Part shown: positions 9,146-18,779 of the stretch, piece by piece
Layout of the letters: every line of letters starts with the position of its first letter
Numbering within the stretch: position 1 is the first letter of the stretch
Source of the DNA: JAHIQC01 sp964565645
GTDB lineage: Bacteria; Actinomycetota; Coriobacteriia; Anaerosomatales; JAHIQC01
Assembly: GCA_964565645.1 (NCBI GenBank)
Contig: CAZMFQ010000007.1
Location: 1 to 64,000, forward strand
Reading direction: 5' to 3'
DNA: 64,000 nucleotides
Program-made: the position numbers and the translations under genes
Notes under the pieces: generated by a model
Database searches by the model: none
What the model saw: the letters and a program-made list of their open reading frames with translations, nothing else
What the model was told of the DNA's origin: nothing

Positions 9146-10567
9146 CTACAGCAGTATCTGCCCGATGCGCTGCATCACGACGGCCGTGACGGCGACCTCT
9201 CCGCCGTAGACCTGCACCTCGTTGATGAGATGCGCCGAAGCGCCGATCGCGGCCTCGGTCTCGCCGGAGAGCTCGTTGGGGCGGGTGAGCAGGATGACCC
9301 CGCCGCGCGAGCCGATCGCCACACCGCCGCACAGTGCGTCCGCGAAGACCGTGCCCGTCGCGATCCCGATCGTGTTGTACGAGGCGAGCCCGCTGTTGAC
9401 GCCCCACGACGCGACCGCGACGGCGGTGCTGTAGCGCGTCTCCCCGGCAAGCCGTTGGACGCTGCCCACATACCCGCCGATCTCCGCGGCCACCTGAGGT
9501 GAGACCGCGACCGTGCCGCCTGCGATGCAGCCTGAGGAAAACGCGGAAGCGCTCAATACCGAGCGCGTCGACGGCGGCACGGCCGTCGGTTTCACCAAGA
9601 GGAGAGGAGCCTTGTTCGAGTATGCGAGCGGGCCGAGTGAGAGCGCGTCGGCGAAGTCGTCGCCGCGGGCGACATACACCCGTCCGCCGTTGAGGCCGTA
9701 GCCGAGGACCTCCCGGCCGATCAGGCTCGCCGTCTCATAGCGGTCCGCACCGCCGATGCGTCTGACGTTGAAGCCGGCGCCCGAGACCTGCGTGACGATC
9801 GAGCCCGGGACCGCCGCGGTACCGCCCACGATGATGACTTTGGTGGCCCCCAGGCGCGCCATCTCATCGATGACCCCCTGAACACCCGAGGTGCTGACGA
9901 GCATCACCGGAGCGTTGAGACAACCGGCAAGCCCGGAGGCTGTGAGAGCGTCCGCGAAGTTGCGCCCCGTCGCGAGGATCACCGTATCCGATGTGGTGAA
10001 GTTCTCCCGGCTGATCAGCTGGGAGGTGCGATACCGGTCCTCGCCACCGATGCGCTTGATGATCGCACCGGGGTGCGGGTTCACCGTCGCCGTGATGGTG
10101 ACCGTCCCGGTGCCGCCCGATCCGGCAGCGGCGCGCATGGCCGACGAAGGGGCCCGGACAGGAGTCGAGTACTCGACCTTGAAGGGCACGGACAGCCACG
10201 GCGCGGAATCGACGTCGTCCGAGACGAGCGTCGCGTAGAGGGTGTGTTTGCCTTCCGGCACCACAAGGTCGCCGGATGCCCGTGTCCACTGCCCGATCGG
10301 CTGATCCCAACAGTAGTAGACGGTTCCCGGCGCCTTGGGCACCAGGCGGACATGCGTCAGCTTCCCGCGCCATCCCCTGACACCGTCAGGGGCAGCGGGG
10401 TCGACGAAGGCCGTGACAGCCGGTCCGTCCGATGGCGGATCGCCGGCGAACGCCTGTTGGCGCGCGGACACCGTGGCGGCAAGAGCGAATGCTACCGCGA
10501 GGCCTGTGATCAGACCTGCCAGCGCCCTGCTGCGGGGGGCCTCCCATATGCGTCTAGGGGTGTGCAT
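9146..10567 (-). CDS. secreted cell-wall-binding protein with three CWB2 repeats
   Basis: About 473 residues from the ATG at 10567, which follows a GAGG site. A hydrophobic signal segment lies at about 15-37 (LAGLITGLAVAFALAATVSA). A central 150 residues form a beta-rich module with YYCWDQP. The C-terminal 290 residues carry three cell-wall-binding repeats (CWB2, PF04122), each with a GxDRYxTA-like signature: GGEDRYRTS, GGADRYETA and AGETRYSTA. CWB2 repeats anchor proteins to the wall in Actinomycetota and Clostridia. An upstream in-frame start at 10618 lacks a ribosome site. A second CWB2 protein lies about 1 kb away on the other strand. Confidence 0.9.
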   Translation of the reverse strand: MHTPRRIWEAPRSRALAGLITGLAVAFALAATVSARQQAFAGDPPSDGPAVTAFVDPAAPDGVRGWRGKLTHVRLVPKAPGTVYYCWDQPIGQWTRASGDLVVPEGKHTLYATLVSDDVDSAPWLSVPFKVEYSTPVRAPSSAMRAAAGSGGTGTVTITATVNPHPGAIIKRIGGEDRYRTSQLISRENFTTSDTVILATGRNFADALTASGLAGCLNAPVMLVSTSGVQGVIDEMARLGATKVIIVGGTAAVPGSIVTQVSGAGFNVRRIGGADRYETASLIGREVLGYGLNGGRVYVARGDDFADALSLGPLAYSNKAPLLLVKPTAVPPSTRSVLSASAFSSGCIAGGTVAVSPQVAAEIGGYVGSVQRLAGETRYSTAVAVASWGVNSGLASYNTIGIATGTVFADALCGGVAIGSRGGVILLTRPNELSGETEAAIGASAHLINEVQVYGGEVAVTAVVMQRIGQILL

Positions 10568-10728
10568 GCGGCTGCGTTCCTCAGGCTGCCTCCGCTCGCA
10601 CGGATCATTTGTATTCATCGTCACAGAACGCGACGGCATAGAGGGGCTCTCGAGCGAGCGGACGCATGGGCCCGCCGAACGGTTGCCCGAGCGACCTTTC
10701 GGGCGGACGTACGGGGACCCACGGTGTC

Positions 10729-11400
10729 TCAGAGGACGAACAGCACGACCGCCAGGAAGTGGCAGATGCTCCCGCCGAGCACGAAGAGATGCCACACGGC
10801 ATGGAAGTACGGTACGCGCTTGAACACATAGAAGACCGTCCCGAGCGTGTATGCGAGACCTCCGGCCACGAGCAGCCAGACGCCCGCGGGCTCAAGGTGC
10901 GCGATGATCGGACGGATCGCGAGTACCACGAGCCAGCCCATGGCGAGGTACACGGCGGCAGAGAGCCAGCGGGGGCGATACGCCCAGAACGCCTCGGTGG
11001 AGATACCGGCGATGGCAAGGGCCCACACGACCACGAACAGCCACCAGCCCCCGCTCTCGCGGATCGTCACCAGGGTGAACGGCGTGTACGTGCCCGCGAT
11101 GAGCATGTAGATCCCGGCGTGATCGAGGATCTTGAAGACATGCTTGACCTTGGGCTGCGGGAAGCTGTGGTACAGCGTGGACGCGGTGTACTCGAGAACG
11201 AGGGTCAGTCCGTACACGATCGCTGACGCGAGCCTCCAGCCGTCACCGCTCCTGGTGGCGTACATGATGAGGAGCGTGAGCGCGGCGACCGACAGGCCGA
11301 TGCCCACCCCGTGGGTGATGCTGTTGGCGATCTCCTCGCCAAGCGTGTAGTCACGACGACCCTTGACGCTGCCTGACATCTTCACGCCCGTCGCTTCCAT
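10729..11400 (-). CDS. hemolysin III family (PAQR-type) membrane protein
   Basis: 223 residues with seven predicted membrane helices. The conserved family elements are present: GEEIANSITHGVG at the start, STLYHSFP in the second helix region, LDHAGIYMLIAGTYTP in the middle, and FHAVWHLFVLGGSICH at the end. The His, Ser and Asp residues expected to bind zinc and act as an amide hydrolase in the PAQR superfamily are visible. The name comes from a Bacillus cytolysin, while the bacterial role is usually membrane homeostasis. AGGAG lies 7 bases before the ATG at 11400. The gene separates the two CWB2 genes. Confidence 0.95.
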   Translation of the reverse strand: MEATGVKMSGSVKGRRDYTLGEEIANSITHGVGIGLSVAALTLLIMYATRSGDGWRLASAIVYGLTLVLEYTASTLYHSFPQPKVKHVFKILDHAGIYMLIAGTYTPFTLVTIRESGGWWLFVVVWALAIAGISTEAFWAYRPRWLSAAVYLAMGWLVVLAIRPIIAHLEPAGVWLLVAGGLAYTLGTVFYVFKRVPYFHAVWHLFVLGGSICHFLAVVLFVL

Positions 11401-11623
11401 GAGGTGACTCCTGTCGAGATCGGCGCCGTACGGCGAGTCCCCATGATAGCGCGTTTCCGACCACGGCCGTCCCGCGATACCCGCCGGGCCCGGTGCGCCC
11501 GCAGATCATGAGCGGGCGCTCATCAGACCCGAGCGGTTGCCGCATGCCGTTCGTCACCACCATCTCAACCGTTCATCCCCTTCCGACGATGGATATTGTA
11601 GGGCGAACGGAAGGTTTGGGGCG

Positions 11624-14476
11624 ATGGGCGGGCAGATTCATACCACGAGCGCAAAGTGTCGAGGTGCGAACGCGATCCAGCGGCGTCGCGCCTTCGCGCG
11701 CGTCAGGGCCTTGGTGCTCCTCCTGCTCGCCGTCTCCGCGTTCACCATCGCACTCCTGGGAGCACAGGATGCTCAGGCCATGTACCTCGAGGGGGTTCGC
11801 CCGCCCATGGAGACCGCGTCGCGGATCGTCATCGCGCACGTGGAGTCGGTCTCGGGCTATCGGACCGCGACCGGAGAACTCAGAACCCGCGTCGTCCTCT
11901 CCGCCCTGCAGGACCTGCGAGGGACATCGAGTGAGCGCTTCGACCTCGACGTACCGGGCGGGACCGTGGGCGATACGACCGTTCGCATCTCGGATGCGCC
12001 CGTGTTCGGCATCGGCGAGGACGTGGCGGTGTTCCTCGACGACCAGGGCACCCTCGTGGCGGGGCCGGACGCCCGGCTGACCGTGAAGTCCGGCCGCATC
12101 GTCGAGACCAGCGAGAGTGTCGAGCGCTTCACCGGCCGAGTCACCGCCTCCTCCGCAAGCGCTTCAGTGCGCAGGTCCTTCCCCGAGACGTTCGGCCTGA
12201 TCTCCGCATCGCCCGCCGCGTCGCCGGTCCTGCAGGCCGCAACGCCGCTCGCCGAGACGATCGAACCCGCCTCGGCCGCCGCTGGCACGCTCGACACCGT
12301 CACCATCACTGGCTCGGGCTTCGGTGAGAGCATGGGGACCGTCGAGTTCTTCTATCGTCCGGGGCAGCCGGCGATCGTCGCCGACTCGGACGACATCGTC
12401 GCATGGGACGACGAGACGATCGTCACGCGAGTACCGGTCGGCACCGTGAGCGGCTATGCCGGCGCGAGTGCGAGCAGCGGCCCGGTCACGGTCGTCACGG
12501 TCGAGGGGGGCCGGAGCGACGCCCTTCCGTTCGAGGTCACGTTCGGTCTCGGCGCTGCCAAGTGGGTCGCCGGCGCGACCACGTTCCGCGTGAACGCCGG
12601 ATGCGCCGACACCGACGACGAACTCGCGCTCGTGCTCGCCGGGGCCCGCGTCTGGGCCGGGGCCTCGAACTTCAGCGTCACCTACGACGGTCCCACCGAC
12701 GAAGCAGTGGTCGGCAACGGCGTCAATGACATCAGCTGGGGAGAGCTTCCCGAGGGCATCCTCGGCCAGGCATCCCTGATGTTCGTGAACGGGACCATGG
12801 TCGAGACCGACATCGTGTTGAACGACTTCTACGTGTGGGGCGATGCGACCGCAGGCGCCGACATCGACGTGCAGACGGTCATCGCCCACGAACTCGGACA
12901 CTGGCTGTCACTGCGCGACCTGTACGGTGAGACGGACGCGGACAAGGTCATGTGCGGCACGCTCTCCTACGGACAGACCCGTCGCGCGCTCATGGTCGAG
13001 GACCGTGAAGGCATCATCAGGCTCTACGGATCCATCGGCAACGAGGCGCCCGTCACCTCAGCCCGCGTGACGCCGAGCGCCTGGACCAGCGGCACCGTCG
13101 CCGTCGCCCTCGCCGCCACTGACGCTTCGCCCGGCGTCGCGGCAACGTACTATCGCGTCGGTGACGGTGCCCCGAGGTCGTACCGGGGTCCCTTCGAGGT
13201 CGCCGAAGAGGGGCGGACACACGTCGGGTACTGGTCGATCGACGCCGAGGGCCTCGCCGAAAGAGAGACGGTCGCCACCGTCCGCATCGACAGGACACCG
13301 CCGACCACCTCGGTCGACACCGTGTCCGAGGGGCTGACCACCCTCGTCACGCTCGCTTCCTCGGACGCACTTTCCGGTGTCGTCGCTACGGAGTACCGCA
13401 TCGACGGCGGCGCCTGGAACACGGGTACCGCGTTTCAGGTCTCCGCAGAGAGCACGCATACCATCGAATGCGCGAGCACCGATTTCGCCGGCAACCGCGA
13501 GACTCCAGTGACCTGTACGGTCGCTCCGGCGGGCAACGAGACCAACCTCGCGAGGATCTCCGGCCGCGACCGCTACGAGACCGCCACCGCCATCTCACGT
13601 GCCACCTTCCCGGCCGGTCGGACGACCACCGCCGTGCTGGCGACAGGCGCCGGATTCGCTGACGCGCTGGCGGCCAACGGGCTCGCCGGAGCGCTCGCGG
13701 CGCCGGTACTGTTGACGCCGGCCAACGACCTGCACACGACAGTCGTCGGAGAGCTCAACCGGCTCGGCGCCCGGGAGGTCATCGTGGTCGGTGGTGCCGG
13801 CGCGATCTCCAACGACGTCGTCAGCACACTCGAGGGTCTCGGCTACACCGTGGAGCGCATCGCCGGTCGCGACCGCTACGAGACAGCGGCGATGATCGCC
13901 GACCAGATCGTTGCCGTGACCGGTACGACGCCCGCACGGGCGTTCTTGGTACGCGGAGACAGCTTCGCCGACGCTCTGTCCGCAGCCCCGTACGCGTACT
14001 CACAGCGACTGCCCGTGCTGCTGACTAGGCCGCGGAGCCTTCCGGCCACGACCGATTCCGCACTCCGCTCGACCGGCATCCGCACCGTGACCATCGTTGG
14101 CGGTGCGAGCGCGGTCGGAACACCGGTCGAATCCGCCATCGGCTCGGCCGGCATCAGCGTCGACCGGGTGGCAGGCGACTCGCGCTACGCCACCGCCGCG
14201 TCGCTTCTCCGCTACGCGGTCGCGCGCGGCTGGACGACCCCGCAGGCGGTCGGCGTAGCGACAGGCGTCGACTTCCCCGACGCTCTGGGCGGCGGGGCAG
14301 CGATGGGTGCGATGAACGGAGCGCTCGTGCTGACCGATCCGCAGTGGCTGGTCTCCGCCTCCGCCGACGCCATCGCCGACTGCGCGACGACCGTGGACGA
14401 GGTGCGGGTCTTCGGCGGCGACGCGGCTGTCGCGCCTTCGGTCGTCGACTCCATCATCGGCGCGCTCGCCCACTAG
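11624..14476 (+). CDS. secreted M7-like metalloprotease with IPT and CWB2 domains
   Basis: About 950 residues from the ATG at 11624, preceded by GGAAGG. The order is: a signal segment (about 26-48), an N-terminal domain, an IPT/TIG domain (about 205-305), a metalloprotease domain (about 310-480), two Ig-like or OmpL47-like domains (about 490-640), and three CWB2 repeats (about 645-950; GRDRYETA twice, GDSRYATA once). The zinc motif HELGHWLSLRD begins at about His422. It fits HExxHxxxxxD, with Asp as third ligand as in snapalysin (M7), and KVMCG follows as a likely Met-turn. It should be an exported, wall-attached endopeptidase. Its substrate is unknown. Confidence 0.9.
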   Translation: MGGQIHTTSAKCRGANAIQRRRAFARVRALVLLLLAVSAFTIALLGAQDAQAMYLEGVRPPMETASRIVIAHVESVSGYRTATGELRTRVVLSALQDLRGTSSERFDLDVPGGTVGDTTVRISDAPVFGIGEDVAVFLDDQGTLVAGPDARLTVKSGRIVETSESVERFTGRVTASSASASVRRSFPETFGLISASPAASPVLQAATPLAETIEPASAAAGTLDTVTITGSGFGESMGTVEFFYRPGQPAIVADSDDIVAWDDETIVTRVPVGTVSGYAGASASSGPVTVVTVEGGRSDALPFEVTFGLGAAKWVAGATTFRVNAGCADTDDELALVLAGARVWAGASNFSVTYDGPTDEAVVGNGVNDISWGELPEGILGQASLMFVNGTMVETDIVLNDFYVWGDATAGADIDVQTVIAHELGHWLSLRDLYGETDADKVMCGTLSYGQTRRALMVEDREGIIRLYGSIGNEAPVTSARVTPSAWTSGTVAVALAATDASPGVAATYYRVGDGAPRSYRGPFEVAEEGRTHVGYWSIDAEGLAERETVATVRIDRTPPTTSVDTVSEGLTTLVTLASSDALSGVVATEYRIDGGAWNTGTAFQVSAESTHTIECASTDFAGNRETPVTCTVAPAGNETNLARISGRDRYETATAISRATFPAGRTTTAVLATGAGFADALAANGLAGALAAPVLLTPANDLHTTVVGELNRLGAREVIVVGGAGAISNDVVSTLEGLGYTVERIAGRDRYETAAMIADQIVAVTGTTPARAFLVRGDSFADALSAAPYAYSQRLPVLLTRPRSLPATTDSALRSTGIRTVTIVGGASAVGTPVESAIGSAGISVDRVAGDSRYATAASLLRYAVARGWTTPQAVGVATGVDFPDALGGGAAMGAMNGALVLTDPQWLVSASADAIADCATTVDEVRVFGGDAAVAPSVVDSIIGALAH

Positions 14477-14493
14477 GCACGGGGCCGACCGGG

Positions 14494-14883
14494 CTACTCC
14501 TCGGCGGACGGACCGAGCACGCGCTCGCCTTCGGTGACCCCGCCCACGCAGAAGCACTCCGCCGGAGGGTCGTTCACGATCACGACGATGTCGTGCTCGG
14601 CGATACCAGGTTCGAGCCCGAGCTTGAGCACGATCTGGCGGTACAGAGCGAGCTTCATGGCCGCGTCACGTCCCGGAAGCATCGAGACCTCGACGATGGT
14701 GAGCCGGTCCGACTTGACCTCGGCCGCGTCGATGTCCTCGGGCGCCGCCTCGACGATGCGCTGCATGACGCGGTCGTCCGGCACGCCGAGCGCCGAGGTG
14801 ACAGCAGCACGGACGCCATGCAGGATGGCGCGCTTGTACGCCGTCGATTTTCCGGCCTGGATGTCGATCCTCACGATGGGCAT
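14494..14883 (-). CDS. tautomerase superfamily protein (4-oxalocrotonate tautomerase-like)
   Basis: 129 residues starting MPIVRIDIQAGKS, so removal of Met would expose the catalytic Pro1 used by this superfamily. The length is roughly two 60-residue tautomerase units, with a second beta-strand pattern at about 65 (TIVEVSMLPGRDAAMK). This suggests a fused-dimer or MIF-like member. AGGAG lies 6 bases before the ATG at 14883; the frame is open further upstream without a site. The natural substrate cannot be told from sequence. It is divergent from the acylphosphatase gene, with 67 bases between. Confidence 0.85.
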   Translation of the reverse strand: MPIVRIDIQAGKSTAYKRAILHGVRAAVTSALGVPDDRVMQRIVEAAPEDIDAAEVKSDRLTIVEVSMLPGRDAAMKLALYRQIVLKLGLEPGIAEHDIVVIVNDPPAECFCVGGVTEGERVLGPSAEE

Positions 14884-14950
14884 GCGTGGCTCCTGTCTCG
14901 GGTATGGGCAGTATACCCACAGAGACCCATCGAGCCGAGGAGTCGAACGT

Positions 14951-15229
14951 ATGATCCGCACCGCCCGCAAGCGAGTCGTCCTCAGAGGTAGGGTGCAAGG
15001 AGTCTGGTTCCGTCAGAGCACCCAGAGCGAGGCGCTTGCGCTCGGTGTGCACGGGTGGGTCCGCAACCTGCCGGACGGCGCTGTCGAGGCGGTGTTCGAA
15101 GGCCCGGCCGAAGCCGTGGACCTTGCGGTCGAATGGGCGACCCACGGCCCCGAACGCGCGCGCGTCGAAGACGCTGAGGTGTTCGACGAGACACCGTCGG
15201 GCGAACGCGGGTTCAAGATCACCGGCTGA
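14951..15229 (+). CDS. acyP: acylphosphatase
   Basis: 92 residues, the normal family size. The catalytic Arg lies in GRVQGVWFR and the catalytic Asn in HGWVRNLPDG, the two residues needed to hydrolyse the carboxyl-phosphate bond of acyl phosphates. The ATG at 14951 gives MIRTARKRVVLRGRV, a standard start just before the first strand. The 3' end overlaps the convergent EamA transporter gene by 11 bases. The protein is cytoplasmic and its physiological substrate is not known. Confidence 0.96.
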   Translation: MIRTARKRVVLRGRVQGVWFRQSTQSEALALGVHGWVRNLPDGAVEAVFEGPAEAVDLAVEWATHGPERARVEDAEVFDETPSGERGFKITG

Positions 15230-16154
15230 CGGCGCGCCGTTCCTCGGCAGGCGACTCGGTCACACCGCGCGAGTTCACGACCACCACGCCGGCAAGCGAG
15301 ATCACGCCGCCGACGATCGCGAGAGTCGACGGGAGCTCGCCGAGCCATACCCATGCGATGAGCGTCGCGTTGACCGGCTGCGCGTAGAGGAACGTCGCGA
15401 GCACGCTCGCGGGCATCCGGGACAACGCGTAGGACCACATCACGTAGCTCACGGCGCCGGGGAACACCCCGAGGAACACGACCGCCCAGGTCGATGCCGG
15501 GTCGGCGTGTCCGAACTGCTCCGCGAGTCCGGGGGCGAACACGAGCATCGGCAGCGTGCCGGCCCAGATCATGTAGGTGGTGAACTCGAGTGCGGTGTAG
15601 CGCTTGAGCGGGCGCTTGCCCACGATCATGTACGCTGATGCCGCGAGCGCCGCGACCAGGATGATGATCGCGCCGAACTCGAGCTTCATGCCCTCGCCTT
15701 CGCCCAGCGTGATGAGCGCCACGCCGGCGAACGAGACCACGATCCCGGTCCATCCCCATCCGGTGATGTGCTCCTTGAGGAACGTCGCGGAGAAGATGGC
15801 GGTGAAGATCGGGCTCGTGGAGATGAGCAGCGCCGCGGCGCCCGCGGTCACCGTGATCTCGCCGTAGTTCAGGGTGACGTGGTAGATGGTGATGCCGAGG
15901 AGCCCGGCGAGCGCGATCACCGGCAGGTCACGGCGGTCGGGCAGTCGCATCCTCGTCGCCGCGGCGTAGAGTGCGAGGACGATCGACGCCGTGCCGAACC
16001 GCAGGAGCGCGACCTGACCGGGACCGTAGTCGCGCAGGCCGGCACGGATGCCGGCGAAGGCGGATGCCCAGAGCAGCAGCGCGACGACGATCGCGGTCCA
16101 GACCCTGGGGTCGGAGCGCCAATGCGGGTGAGTCGTGTTGTCAGGAGTTGTCAT
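15219..16154 (-). CDS. EamA/DMT family transporter
   Basis: About 311 residues from the ATG at 16154 (MTTPDNTTHPHW). Ten predicted membrane helices are arranged as two EamA repeats, with LLWASAFAGIRAGLRDYGP at the first repeat and the second repeat starting near residue 160 (FGAIIILVAALAASAYMIVG). The drug/metabolite transporter superfamily mostly exports small metabolites or amino acids, and specificity cannot be read here. The ribosome site is weak. An in-frame extension to 16190 exists but adds only charged residues. Confidence 0.92.
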   Translation of the reverse strand: MTTPDNTTHPHWRSDPRVWTAIVVALLLWASAFAGIRAGLRDYGPGQVALLRFGTASIVLALYAAATRMRLPDRRDLPVIALAGLLGITIYHVTLNYGEITVTAGAAALLISTSPIFTAIFSATFLKEHITGWGWTGIVVSFAGVALITLGEGEGMKLEFGAIIILVAALAASAYMIVGKRPLKRYTALEFTTYMIWAGTLPMLVFAPGLAEQFGHADPASTWAVVFLGVFPGAVSYVMWSYALSRMPASVLATFLYAQPVNATLIAWVWLGELPSTLAIVGGVISLAGVVVVNSRGVTESPAEERRAVSR

Positions 16155-16244
16155 GCCCCGAGGGTATCGGAGCGCCCGTACGCGCGCCATCCGATTCCCG
16201 CCATGTTGCCAAGGGGTTGCCGAGCCGCGATCCCGCAGACCGCG

Positions 16245-17507
16245 CTAGTCGATCTTGAGGAAGTAGAGTCCTCCGGAGAATGCGACGAGCGCCATGCCGA
16301 GGAGTATCCCGGCCGGTAGCCACGCAGCCTCCAGGCCCTGGCCCCGCGCCACGATGTCGAGCAACCCGGTCATGCCCCACCCTGTCGGGGTGAACTTCGC
16401 GATCGTCTGCATGTAGTCCGGGGTGACCTCGATTGGCCAGTAGCATCCGCCGAGCATCGCCAGGCCGGTCGCCGCGATGGGGCCGATCGCCGAGAGCTGG
16501 CTGCGTGTGCGGACGATGGCGGTCACGAAGACCGCGAGCCCGGAGCTTGCGAGGATGTAGGCCCCGAGCACGAGCAGTAGCGCCAGCGGATCGCGGCCCC
16601 ACGGCACTCCGAACGCAAGGCCGCCGAGTCCCACGAGGATGAGCGCTTCGACCGACGCCGTGCCGATGACGCCGAGGACCTTGCCCCCGAGGATGATCGG
16701 ACGCGACGAGGGCGTGATCAGCAACCGGCGCAACGTGCCCTCCTCGCGCTCCTCGAGGATACCCCCGGCGCTGCCGAACGCCATGAACAGCACGAACATG
16801 ATGGTGAACCCGACCGAGTACTGGACGTTGCTCGCCGCGAAGACGTTGTCGCCGCGCACCTCAGAGGCGACGACCGCCCTTCCGGTCACGCTGATCGGCG
16901 GCTCGGGCTCCCAGAAGGAATCTGCGGTCTTGTAGAGGTCCGCGAACGCGGGAGGATCGCCGAGAAGCGCGGACTGCGCAGGCACGTCCGAGCTCGGCAC
17001 CGGGCCTCCCGCCGATCGTGGGTCCGGCGCTTGCCCGCCCGGCCACACCTGTTCCGTCACACGTGCCGCCTGCACATCCGCGCTCACCCGCGCGGCGGCA
17101 CCCTGGACCACTTCGAGCCCGGCTGTCCCGCGGCCCGAGTCGGGGGCCTTCTCGACCTTGACGACGGCCGAGCGCCCGGCGTCTATAGCGGCGCCGAACC
17201 CCTCGGGCACCAGGACCACGATGGACGCGTCACCGTCAGCGAGCTGCTTGTCCGCTTCGGCGCGGGTCACCTCGACGACCTCGACCGACTCCTCGGCATC
17301 CACAAGATCGCGGATCTGCGTCGCGTACGCGCTCGTGTCGCCCGCAAGCCACAGCACGGCGATCGGCCGCTCGGAGCCCTGCGAGCCGAACGCCACGCCG
17401 AACACGTAGGTGAGCAGCAAGGGCAGGAACACGATGCTCACGAGCTCACCGCGGTCGCGCAGGACCTTGAGCACCGAGACCCAGAACATGGCCAGCATGC
17501 GTCTCAT
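16245..17507 (-). CDS. ABC-2 type exporter permease (second subunit)
   Basis: 420 residues with the ABC-2 membrane fold. One N-terminal helix (about 22-40) is followed by a long extracytoplasmic region (about 45-215), then five C-terminal helices. The sequence GSAGGILEEREEGTLRRLL, just after the second helix, is the usual cytoplasmic coupling segment. It overlaps the upstream permease by 4 bases and belongs to a three-gene operon of ATPase, permease and permease. Such systems (NatAB, YhfE/DrrB-like) export drugs, ions or lipids. The two permeases are similar in size and plan and probably heterodimerise. Confidence 0.93.
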   Translation of the reverse strand: MRRMLAMFWVSVLKVLRDRGELVSIVFLPLLLTYVFGVAFGSQGSERPIAVLWLAGDTSAYATQIRDLVDAEESVEVVEVTRAEADKQLADGDASIVVLVPEGFGAAIDAGRSAVVKVEKAPDSGRGTAGLEVVQGAAARVSADVQAARVTEQVWPGGQAPDPRSAGGPVPSSDVPAQSALLGDPPAFADLYKTADSFWEPEPPISVTGRAVVASEVRGDNVFAASNVQYSVGFTIMFVLFMAFGSAGGILEEREEGTLRRLLITPSSRPIILGGKVLGVIGTASVEALILVGLGGLAFGVPWGRDPLALLLVLGAYILASSGLAVFVTAIVRTRSQLSAIGPIAATGLAMLGGCYWPIEVTPDYMQTIAKFTPTGWGMTGLLDIVARGQGLEAAWLPAGILLGMALVAFSGGLYFLKID

Positions 17508-18766
17508 CGGTCATCCCTCAATCGCCACACGCCGATGCCGAAGAACACGATCGCGAACGCCATGAGCGCGCCGAACTCGGTGAGCACGTCGAGGGGGCCG
17601 GCGCCCTGGAGTTGCACCTTCTGGAAGCCCTGCATCGCCCAGCCCACCACCGAGACATAGCGGATCGGCTGGAGCCAGGGCGGCAGGATCGAGAGCTGGA
17701 AGAACGCGCCGCCGAGCAGCGCCATGACCTGGACGATCAACGGCCCGATGCCGCCGGCACCGCGCTCGGTCTTGGCGATCGATGCGATGAGCACCGCAAG
17801 TCCCGTCGCCGCCGCGAGCTCGCCGGTCGCGATCAGCCATGTGCCCGCCGCGCTGTCGCCCCAGTTCACCTTCATCATGCCGCTCGTATAGAGATAGAGC
17901 ACGCCGAACTGCAGCAGCCCCAGGAGCATGATCCCGAGCATCTTGCCGCCCACGAAACTCGAGCGCGCGGTCGGCGTCGAGAGCAACCGCGACATCGTCT
18001 GGTCCCGGCGCTCGGTGATGAACGAGAACGCGCCGAACATCGCGCCGAAGAGCAGGAACATCGAAGTCATGGAAAGCGAGTAGTACGAGAGCGGCGTGAT
18101 CTCCGTCTCGCTCTTGGTGACCTCGACCGCGTCCACGGTCACCGGCGCCGAGGCGTCCTGCGCGGTCGCGGCCTGGATGGCCGACCCGATCACGCCTCCG
18201 ACGATCGCGGCGCTCGCGTCTGGCGGCAACGCCTGCTTCGCGGCTGCGGCGCCCGCCGACTCACCCGCGGTCTGGGCCACGACCGAGATCCGCGAGAACT
18301 CGGCGGCGACGGAGCGCACGATACTCTCCCATATGTTCGAGGAGAGTTCCGAGCCGGGGTCTTTGATGACCTCGAGTTCCACCGGCTTCGCCCCATTGAC
18401 CGACTCGTTGAATCCGGCGGGCACGATGAGCGCGGCGATGAGCTCTCCCCGCTCCACCTCGCGGCGGACAGCATCGGCGTCATCCCGGCGGTCGACCTGG
18501 AAGACGTTCGCGATGTCCTTGTTGTCCGCGAGCATCGTGACGACCTCGGACGCCACGTCGTTGGCGCCCTCGGGCACGGCCGCGGTATCGAGGTTCACGA
18601 CGGCGACCTGACCGATGTAGTTCGCGTCTCCTCCTCCGAGCCCGCCGAACGCCGAACCGAGGATGAGGATGAGGATCACGGGCATGCCCAGCAGCACGCC
18701 GAGGGCCGCCGGGTCCCGAAGCCAGGTCTTGACGTCTTTGACGGATATGGTGAGCAGTCTGGGCAC
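17504..18766 (-). CDS. ABC-2 type exporter permease (first subunit)
   Basis: 420 residues with the same plan as its downstream partner. A first helix lies at about 20-42, an extracytoplasmic domain at about 50-225 (it includes an Ala/Gly-rich helical hairpin), and five more helices at about 235-415. The coupling segment ITERRDQTMSRLLSTPTARS is clear. It begins 13 bases after the ATPase gene ends and shares a 4-base overlap with the next permease. The tight spacing supports one transcript and one heteromeric exporter. Confidence 0.93.
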   Translation of the reverse strand: MPRLLTISVKDVKTWLRDPAALGVLLGMPVILILILGSAFGGLGGGDANYIGQVAVVNLDTAAVPEGANDVASEVVTMLADNKDIANVFQVDRRDDADAVRREVERGELIAALIVPAGFNESVNGAKPVELEVIKDPGSELSSNIWESIVRSVAAEFSRISVVAQTAGESAGAAAAKQALPPDASAAIVGGVIGSAIQAATAQDASAPVTVDAVEVTKSETEITPLSYYSLSMTSMFLLFGAMFGAFSFITERRDQTMSRLLSTPTARSSFVGGKMLGIMLLGLLQFGVLYLYTSGMMKVNWGDSAAGTWLIATGELAAATGLAVLIASIAKTERGAGGIGPLIVQVMALLGGAFFQLSILPPWLQPIRYVSVVGWAMQGFQKVQLQGAGPLDVLTEFGALMAFAIVFFGIGVWRLRDDR

Positions 18767-18779
18767 GGTGGCTCTTTCG

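Noticed and set aside
10567..10795. N-terminal extension of the CWB2 protein
   Set aside because: No ribosome site, Arg-rich sequence before the signal segment, and a better start at 10567.
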